A stretch of DNA of 64,000 nt from Nitrososphaerota archaeon (GTDB lineage Archaea; Thermoproteota; Nitrososphaeria; Nitrososphaerales; Gagatemarchaeaceae): the NCBI GenBank assembly GCA_028867035.1, contig JAGWHB010000004.1:62001-126000 (forward strand), given 5' to 3'. Shown one piece after another: positions 58,301 to 64,000 of the stretch; positions within the stretch are counted from its first letter, which is position 1, and every line of letters starts with the position of its first letter. A program made the position numbers and the translations under genes. The notes beneath the pieces were generated by a model. That model worked only from the letters and a program-made list of their open reading frames with translations. It was not told the origin of the DNA and ran no database searches.

Positions 58301-59793
58301 GCCTCCACCTCCCTGGCTTTGGGCATCTCCATCCGCCTGATCCTGCCCGGCTCGGTCAACTCTGAATAGATCGAGCGGTACTCCCCGACCATGGTAGCAA
58401 GCGAGAACTTCTCCCTCGCCCTGGCGAGGGCCCGGGCGGCGTACGTCTCCCTGAGCTCCTTGTCTGTGAGGAGTTTGATGACTGCGTCCGCCAGAGTGGC
58501 CGGGTCCCTGCTCTTGACCATGACGCCGCACCCTTCGAGCGCTTCGGGCACCCCCCCGGCCTCGGTCGCGACCACGGCCTTCCCGCAGGCCATCGCCTCG
58601 ATGACAGAGAAAGGGAAGCCTTCTGTGATGCTGCTGAAGACGACTACATCACCCACGTTGTATGCCTTCTCTGGCTCCTTCGTCCCCCCGGCGAATGTAA
58701 AACAGTCCTCCAGGCCCTGCTCCCTCACTGCCTTCAGGCACCGCTTGGAATATTCCAGACTGTTGCCGTCCCCGTAGAGCACGCACTTGACGTCGGGTAT
58801 CTTCCGCCTCATCCCGGAGATGGCGTAGATCAGCGTCGTGGTATCTTTGAAAGGGTCGACGCGGGCCACGGACACCACGGTCGGGCCGGCGGGCCGCTTC
58901 ACCTCCATGGGCTTGAACCTGCTCGTGTCGATACCGTTGTAGACTACGTGGATCTTCTGACGTGGGACCCCGAGGGCCTCCTCCCAGACCGCGTTCGCCT
59001 TGCACACGGGCGCCACCTTGTCCGCGGAATGGTACACGACTTCGACAAGGTTCCTGGAGAAGACCTTCCAGAAGAGCTTGGAAGGCTCGTCATAAAGCAG
59101 GCTGTTGTAGTAGAGCATGAGCTCCCTGTAGGCAACTCCGTGCTCGGTCACAACCATGGGGACCCCCTGCTCCTGCTTCGCCGCGACACCTATCAGGGAA
59201 GGCCACCAGGCGAGCGAGGTCTGGATGAGGTCGACCTCCGGTACCTCCAGCGAAAGGATCTGGAGCCCCCTCTGGATGAGCCCGAACGCCACCAGGGCCT
59301 CCTTGATGCTCATCCACCTGTAGAGCTGGTCCCGCCGAAGATGGTCCATGAAAGCCTCCCAGGTCCGCTCGTGCTCCAGGAGCTTCTTCGTGTCATTGAG
59401 CATCAGGACCCTCCGCATCTGCATCATCATCCGGATGAATTCCTCGGGCTTCCCGTCGTCGGCGAGCAGGCAGGTCATGAAATTTTCGAAAGCAGGGATG
59501 AATGTGTTCTCGATTACCTCCTGGCTGCTCCTGCCGACCTTGTCTATCATCGGAGTGCTGCCGTAGTAGAACTCCTCGATCCTCTGGGTGCCGAAGAGAG
59601 GCACCTCGAGCACCTCGCGGACGTTGGACCCCACCGAATACTTCGCGTTGGCGTTGGCGTTCGATAGCTGGTTGAACACCACGAAGTCCCAGTCGACGAG
59701 GCTGTCGACCAAGACCTTGGCCCAGGTGTAGACGCCCCCCGAAGCGACGTTGGGGTAGTTATCCCAGTTGACTAACAAAACTCTCCGATTCAT
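58297..59793 (-). CDS. PelF-like GT4 glycosyltransferase
   Basis: The 498-residue protein starts MNRRVLLVNWDNYPNVASGG and has a long N-terminal half (to about 250) of the DUF3492/PelF kind, including PMVVTEHGVAYRELMLYYNS and VAPVCKANAVWEEALGV. The GT4 nucleotide-sugar part shows HVVYNGIDTSRFKP, SVARVDPFKDTTTLIYA and the E-x7-E motif in SITEGFPFSVIEAMACGKAV. PelF polymerises an exopolysaccharide in bacteria. This operon lacks the bacterial Pel partners. It overlaps the upstream helical gene by 35 bases. Confidence 0.9.
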   Translation of the reverse strand: MNRRVLLVNWDNYPNVASGGVYTWAKVLVDSLVDWDFVVFNQLSNANANAKYSVGSNVREVLEVPLFGTQRIEEFYYGSTPMIDKVGRSSQEVIENTFIPAFENFMTCLLADDGKPEEFIRMMMQMRRVLMLNDTKKLLEHERTWEAFMDHLRRDQLYRWMSIKEALVAFGLIQRGLQILSLEVPEVDLIQTSLAWWPSLIGVAAKQEQGVPMVVTEHGVAYRELMLYYNSLLYDEPSKLFWKVFSRNLVEVVYHSADKVAPVCKANAVWEEALGVPRQKIHVVYNGIDTSRFKPMEVKRPAGPTVVSVARVDPFKDTTTLIYAISGMRRKIPDVKCVLYGDGNSLEYSKRCLKAVREQGLEDCFTFAGGTKEPEKAYNVGDVVVFSSITEGFPFSVIEAMACGKAVVATEAGGVPEALEGCGVMVKSRDPATLADAVIKLLTDKELRETYAARALARAREKFSLATMVGEYRSIYSELTEPGRIRRMEMPKAREVEA

Positions 59794-60388
59794 CGCTCAT
59801 TCCACCGACGCGCTTCGACCTCGGCATGCCGCCGTTCCAGTCAGGGCCATAGTGCGTCCTCATGTCGAGGAACTTCGACATTGCGGCTTTCGCATCACCC
59901 GTGGGCTCGACCCTCTTCGGCTCAGGACCCCCATCGAAGGCGGGCTGGACCTTCGGCATCTCGAGCCAGGGGGAGCCGCGTTCGAACGGATTGGCCCGGC
60001 GCGCGAGCAGCCTGAAGGACTCGTGGACGGCCTCGCTCTCCTTCAGGTCTCCAGCAAGTATGTAGCACCCGTATGCCCTCTGCAGGGCCCAGATCCCTTC
60101 TCGTATCGAGCCGGAGACGCCGTGGTCAGCTATGGTCGAGTACATCCTGCCCGCCTCTTGGAAGAGGCGCTTCGCCTCCAAGGTGGTTCCCGACCTGGAG
60201 AGGCAGTCGGCAGCGCAGTAGCAGCTGAGGGCCGCCCTTACCCGGGAACCCCTCCGGACGCAATCAGTGGCATCCTCCAGATAGAGCGCCGCTGCGGATT
60301 GGAAGTCCTTGGCCTCTTCAGCCTTCGTCGCAGACAGCCACAGGTTGGATTCGTCCGTGATGCGGTCTAGCCATGTAGTGACGCCCAT
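59759..60388 (-). CDS. TPR-like helical repeat protein
   Basis: The 209-residue product is built of helix pairs (LWLSATKAEEAKDFQSAAAL, SRVRAALSCYCAADCLSRSG, TTLEAKRLFQEAGRMYSTIA, IREGIWALQRAYGCYILAGD) with the Ala/Leu/Tyr spacing of tetratricopeptide repeats and a polar C-terminal tail. It overlaps the PelF-like gene and is presumably the scaffold partner of the polysaccharide operon. Several Cys are buried in the repeats. I know no family name. Confidence 0.68.
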   Translation of the reverse strand: MGVTTWLDRITDESNLWLSATKAEEAKDFQSAAALYLEDATDCVRRGSRVRAALSCYCAADCLSRSGTTLEAKRLFQEAGRMYSTIADHGVSGSIREGIWALQRAYGCYILAGDLKESEAVHESFRLLARRANPFERGSPWLEMPKVQPAFDGGPEPKRVEPTGDAKAAMSKFLDMRTHYGPDWNGGMPRSKRVGGMSDESESFVSQLG

Positions 60389-60523
60389 TCATGAAGAAAA
60401 CAGCTCCGACGGCCTATAAGACGACGTGAAGCTTCTTCCGAACATTCTTCGGGCATCGCGTGCCCCCGCTCTCCTCGGCATGGGAACTCAGATATAACCA
60501 AGGCAGCTAACTGAGGAGACCTG

Positions 60524-61888
60524 ATGGTCGGGAAGGGAAAGGGGGAGTTAGAGAAGAAACCGGTGTTCGAAGGGCTGCCGGAGGAGCTTGCGGAGTTCCT
60601 GTCAAAGGACACGTATTCCCTTCTGGTCAAGGGGGAGTCGGGGACGGGGAAGACACTCCTCGCGCTGACGATACTGAAGGCCCTGATGCCCATCGACAAC
60701 CTGCTCTACCTGTCGACCCGCACTTCGCCGCTGCAGCTCGTGGAGAACTACCCCTGGACTGAAGAGATTTTTGGGGTTCCCAACACCCCGGTGGGGGGCG
60801 GCACGAAGGAAAACGAAGGGTGGGAGACGCTGGTCGACGCAAGGCTGGACGAGCCGAACGTTGTCTTCGAGAGGATAACCAACGTCCTGATGGACAGGCA
60901 GGCGCCCACGGTCGTGATAGATTCGTGGGAGTCGCTGAGCGACACCCTGGGGAGCGAGGCGCTCAGGACAAACATCAGGGTGCTCCAGACGTGGCGGGAA
61001 AGGGCAGGAGCCAGGTTCATCTTCGTCGGAGAAGACCCGGCCAGCACCGCCATCGATTTCATGGTCGAAGGGGTGGTCGTCCTGAAGGAAAGGATCGCCG
61101 ACGGGAGGAGGCTAAGGGAGGTGGTTCTCTCGAAGCTGCACGGGGTCAAGATAAATCGCCCCTCGTACTTCTTCACTCTCCAGGAGGGAACTTTCACCAG
61201 TTTCCCCGGCTACTCCCCGGAGGATTTGGCCTTCCGGAACCCCCTCCCCGTGAGGCTCGATAGGCCTTTCCGCAGGTCGGCTTCTCGCTTCCCCACCGGT
61301 TATTCTCCCCTCGACAGCGAGCTGGACGGAGGGTACCAGGCGAAATCGACTGCCCTAATCGAACTGGACCGGAGGCTTGACCCACGTGTAGGGCTGATCT
61401 TCCTTAGCAGGACCGTGCAGGACTGGCTCGCGTCGGGGGACAACGTCTTCCTCCAGAGGGTGAAGGGGGTGGACGCCCGCTACCTTAACCAATACGCAAG
61501 GTCCTTCGGCAGCGGGACGAAGGGGAAGGTCGCCCTGTTCGGAAAGGGCACGGCGGGCATCGGCCACAGGGGCGGGCCCGAAACTTGGAAGGGTCGGGCC
61601 ACGAAGGGTGCGAAGACCCTGCTGGTGGTTGACGACAGTGGTCCTGCGGTGTCGACCGAAAAGTTGACTCTGCCCGATGGTGTGGACAGAGCTGACCTCA
61701 CGATTGTGCTCGGCAGGTCTGGCGAAGTAAGAGAGGAGACCGCCGAGAAAGCTGGTGTCCACCTTAAAGTCATAGAAGTAGGAGGGACGATCTTCGTGGA
61801 GAGCGATCATCCCTGGTCGGCGATGTACGCCGTCATCCCCGGCGTGACCAGCGGTAACCCGACCATGCGGCTCGAGCCCGTAGTCTGA
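60524..61888 (+). CDS. GvpD-like RecA/KaiC-fold ATPase
   Basis: The 454-residue protein starts LPEELAEFLSKDTYSLLVKG, then Walker A GESGTGKT at 37-44, and Walker B VVIDSWESL near 125. A second RecA-like half (GYSPLDSELDGGYQAKSTAL ...) has no P-loop, so it is degenerate. This layout resembles the GvpD P-loop proteins of haloarchaea, where GvpD represses gas-vesicle synthesis. It lies 9 kb from the gvp operon. A TATA box (AGATATAAC, 60490s) and GAGGAG precede the ATG. A KaiC-like circadian or signalling ATPase is the alternative. Confidence 0.72.
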   Translation: MVGKGKGELEKKPVFEGLPEELAEFLSKDTYSLLVKGESGTGKTLLALTILKALMPIDNLLYLSTRTSPLQLVENYPWTEEIFGVPNTPVGGGTKENEGWETLVDARLDEPNVVFERITNVLMDRQAPTVVIDSWESLSDTLGSEALRTNIRVLQTWRERAGARFIFVGEDPASTAIDFMVEGVVVLKERIADGRRLREVVLSKLHGVKINRPSYFFTLQEGTFTSFPGYSPEDLAFRNPLPVRLDRPFRRSASRFPTGYSPLDSELDGGYQAKSTALIELDRRLDPRVGLIFLSRTVQDWLASGDNVFLQRVKGVDARYLNQYARSFGSGTKGKVALFGKGTAGIGHRGGPETWKGRATKGAKTLLVVDDSGPAVSTEKLTLPDGVDRADLTIVLGRSGEVREETAEKAGVHLKVIEVGGTIFVESDHPWSAMYAVIPGVTSGNPTMRLEPVV

Positions 61889-62059
61889 AAGCCGGAATCG
61901 GGGAAGGGGACAGAATCGGGGGCTCTGTCGCCCAATTCTCAGAGGAGGGTGCCGATGGGGCAGATTTCGATTTCATTTCACCCGGGACCCATGGGCAGGG
62001 TTCATCGTAGGGTCCGCGTGAAGTTCTTATAGAACAACCGAGACCGGTGCGGTCTAAGG

Positions 62060-62428
62060 ATGGAGCGCCGGGTCCTAATAGTTGACGACGAAGTGGACAT
62101 TACCGACGCCCTGAAGGCGGGCCTCGAAAGGCGGGGCTTCAAGGTCACGACATTCAACGACCCTGTGACGGCGCTCTCGAAGTTCACGCCCACGTCCTAC
62201 GACATCTCTATCCTGGACATCAGGATGCCGAAGATGAACGGATTCGAGCTTTACAGAGAGATGAGGAAGGTGGACGGCAAGGCGAGCGTGTGTTTTCTGA
62301 CTGCCTTCGACGTGCACAAGGAAGAGTTCGAGAAGATGTTCCCAGACGTGAAGGTGAAGGCTTTCCTCAAGAAGCCCATAACCATCGACAGCCTCGTCGC
62401 CAACCTCAACGAACTGCTTTCAAAGTAG
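62060..62428 (+). CDS. Receiver-only response regulator
   Basis: The 122-residue protein is a single REC domain with D9/D10 (IVDDE), the phospho-acceptor D53 in ILDIRMP, T81 and K105 in FLKKP, and no output domain. It is the likely partner of the histidine kinase that starts 78 bases downstream. A TCTTATAG box lies about 33 bases before the ATG. The 171 bases before it hold no other feature. Confidence 0.92.
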   Translation: MERRVLIVDDEVDITDALKAGLERRGFKVTTFNDPVTALSKFTPTSYDISILDIRMPKMNGFELYREMRKVDGKASVCFLTAFDVHKEEFEKMFPDVKVKAFLKKPITIDSLVANLNELLSK

Positions 62429-62506
62429 CCTCGCCTGATACTATCTTCTGGATGATTTCATCATACCGGCTAAAAGCCAGTATGAGATTGGAAACGGGGC
62501 CTGAGA

Positions 62507-64000
62507 TTGCAATCGGGGAGAACAGATGAGGTAATCAGCCTTGCCAAAGGGAGCCCGGACATAGCCAACGCACTTGAGGCCTTTGCACTCAAAGCGAAGA
62601 AGGAGATCGACGTCTGCTCCGACAGGCAGAGCCTCGCGGCAATGGTAGCGTCGGGAGAGCTTGGGAAGATCCTTGAGAGGGGAAAAGCATCTGGCTTCAA
62701 GGTGAGGTACCTCACTGAGATCACAAAGGAGAACGAGGGCTATTCCAGGGAACTCGCAAGGAAGGTCGAGCTGCGCCACCTCGACGGGGTGACAGGCAAC
62801 TTCGCCATCTCAGACATCCGCGAATATGTTGGCCCTCTGGTCACCGACGACGGGAGGGTGGGACAGTTGATCTACAGCAACGCGAAGCCGCTCTTCGAGC
62901 AGCACAGGTACCTTTTCGACACACTCTGGGAAAGGGCCGTGCCAGCGGAGAACAGGCTGGGAGAGCTCTCCGGAGCCGCCGCCCCCGTGGTCACCCGTCT
63001 GATGATGGGGGAGACCGACATCTTGAGGAGCCTCATGAAGGTGCTGGAAGCTTCGGACGAGCTTGTCGGATGTTTCACCGTCGGCGCGCTCGAGACGATA
63101 TTGGACTCGCTCCCTGAAGCCCTGGAAGGGGTGGTCAGGAGGAAGCACGGGGAGAAGGGAGGGATAAGATGGGTGACGTCCATCGACGAAGCGGACGCCC
63201 CCATAGTCGAGAGGTGCATTGCGATGGGGATATCAGTCCGCCACACCAACAGGCTACCTCCCCTCAGCTTCGGATGCAGCACCAACGCCCTCGTGGCTTC
63301 GATTCAGACTGGGGGCCAGGCCCTGTCCATGCGCAACGTCCTTACGAGCAACGAGGCCGCCTACGTCAACCACTTCAGGCTCGTGTTCGAGGAGATATGG
63401 AAGAACGGTGTCGACGCGGAGAAAAGACTGGACGAGCTGAAGGAGGGGGTCGAGAGCTCCAACGTCGAGATCATTCAGAACGCGCACGAGTCCATGAAGA
63501 CGGCCTGGGAGCTGGCCCGGTCTGCAAAGGAGGTCCTGATGCTGTTCTCGACCCCGCAGGCGTTCATACGGCAGGTGAACTCGGATGGGGTGGAGCAGAT
63601 GAAGGAGGCGCTGGGCAACTCCCAGACCAAGGTGAAGCTCCTCATTCCCGAGGATGAACTGCTGGAACCCATAATCGAGGGAGTGAAAGCCTCGCTCCCA
63701 AGTGTGGACATCAGAGTGATGAACAAGAGCCTCAAGACCAAGATTTCAATTCTGATAATCGACAGGTCGAAGACCATGGTGTTCGAGACCAAGGACGACT
63801 CGAGGGAGGACCTCTACGAGTCCCTCGGAATCACTGCGTTCACAGAGAGCAAGTCCCTGGGGGAGTCCTTCGCCACCATATTCGACGGAATATGGAAGCA
63901 GACCGAACTTTACGAGCAGCTCGAGATACACGACAAGATGCAGCGGGACTTCGTCAACATAGCGGCCCACGAGCTGCGGACCCCGGTCCAGGCGATCATA
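62507..64000 (+). CDS. Histidine kinase with tandem sensor modules, cut by the window end
   Basis: The frame opens at a TTG at 62507 and runs without a stop to the last base, 498 codons in. It ends inside the DHp box, with phospho-acceptor H488 in FVNIAAHELRTP. Before it, three similar stretches end in a Phe-rich helix with acidic residues: FDTLWERAVPAENRL (137-151), FEEIWKNGVDAEKRL (294-308) and FDGIWKQTELYEQL (459-472). They look like repeats of one sensor module of the TrmB/PLD-like type with a strand such as FKVRYL, GIRWVT and TKVKLL. The HATPase domain lies outside. It pairs with the response regulator upstream. Confidence 0.86.
   Translation, partial: MQSGRTDEVISLAKGSPDIANALEAFALKAKKEIDVCSDRQSLAAMVASGELGKILERGKASGFKVRYLTEITKENEGYSRELARKVELRHLDGVTGNFAISDIREYVGPLVTDDGRVGQLIYSNAKPLFEQHRYLFDTLWERAVPAENRLGELSGAAAPVVTRLMMGETDILRSLMKVLEASDELVGCFTVGALETILDSLPEALEGVVRRKHGEKGGIRWVTSIDEADAPIVERCIAMGISVRHTNRLPPLSFGCSTNALVASIQTGGQALSMRNVLTSNEAAYVNHFRLVFEEIWKNGVDAEKRLDELKEGVESSNVEIIQNAHESMKTAWELARSAKEVLMLFSTPQAFIRQVNSDGVEQMKEALGNSQTKVKLLIPEDELLEPIIEGVKASLPSVDIRVMNKSLKTKISILIIDRSKTMVFETKDDSREDLYESLGITAFTESKSLGESFATIFDGIWKQTELYEQLEIHDKMQRDFVNIAAHELRTPVQAII

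Noticed and set aside
1..64000. tRNA, rRNA and CRISPR arrays
   Set aside because: I saw no convincing T-arm/acceptor pairs, no rRNA-like stretches and no regularly spaced direct repeats; a covariance search would be needed to exclude small RNAs.

Overview
The window is a gene-dense, high-GC archaeal chromosome segment. Genes abut or overlap by 4 to 11 bases, GTG and TTG starts are common, and many genes have a TATA box about 25 to 30 bases before the start codon, as in leaderless archaeal transcription. The information-processing genes are archaeal: two TFB factors, a TFE-beta/RPC34-like factor with an Fe-S cysteine set, Nop5-fibrillarin, Gar1, SRP19, S8e, GatD/GatE, Trm1, Elp3, HerA-NurA and pantoate kinase. 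TFE-beta points to the TACK group, and the overall set fits Nitrososphaeria (Thaumarchaeota) or a close relative. This placement is inference from gene content; no rRNA or tRNA is present to test it.

Layout. 0.07-1.1 kb: a probable integrase remnant and a DUF355 adenosine kinase. 1.2-7.5 kb: a type IV pilus-like machine (ATPase, TadC/FlaJ-like membrane protein, four pilin-like proteins, the last glycine-rich). 7.5-9.9 kb: HerA-NurA. 10-12.1 kb: three winged-helix genes that appear to share an N-terminal module, plus an Lrp regulator divergent from glutamine synthetase (12.2-13.7 kb). 13.7-16.5 kb: small secreted or membrane proteins, including a pair with Ser/Thr-rich stalks and matching C-terminal Cys motifs. 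16.6-19.8 kb: GatE and GatD. 19.9-22.5 kb: an ABC exporter. 22.5-24.1 kb: Elp3. 24.1-25.0 kb: an AT-rich islet with a NUMOD/PD-(D/E)XK-like nuclease and a broken small ORF. 25.1-29.5 kb: DUF488, Nop5-fibrillarin, RNase HII, THEP1 NTPase and Trm1. 29.6-35.2 kb: a MoxR/DUF58/DUF4129-like operon with secreted proteins. 35.2-38.6 kb: a translation/transcription operon. 38.7-43.4 kb: ScpB-ScpA-SMC. 43.5-47.4 kb: M24 peptidase, pantoate kinase, an S-component-like transporter, and a CtaG/DUF1404-like membrane domain fused to a blue-copper domain.

47.4-51.2 kb is a compact gas-vesicle operon: gvpA, a zinc-ribbon protein, a GvpA-family gene, a GvpK-GvpA fusion, gvpF/L, gvpG, gvpH and a cytosolic histidine kinase. 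It is flanked by winged-helix regulators, a PIG-L deacetylase, a WbqC protein and a second TFB. 54.6-60.4 kb is a polysaccharide cluster (ATP-grasp, Wzx-like membrane protein, epimerase, PelF-like glycosyltransferase, helical-repeat protein). 60.5-64 kb holds a GvpD-like ATPase, a receiver-only response regulator and a histidine kinase with three apparent repeats of a sensor module, cut by the window end.

Taken together, 47-64 kb looks like a buoyancy and surface-polysaccharide region under two-component and winged-helix/TFB control. It is the most likely place for an undescribed system. Several reading frames elsewhere lack a standard start (pantoate kinase, the secreted protein at 33.5 kb, the small ORF before elp3), which may reflect non-canonical starts or single-base assembly errors.
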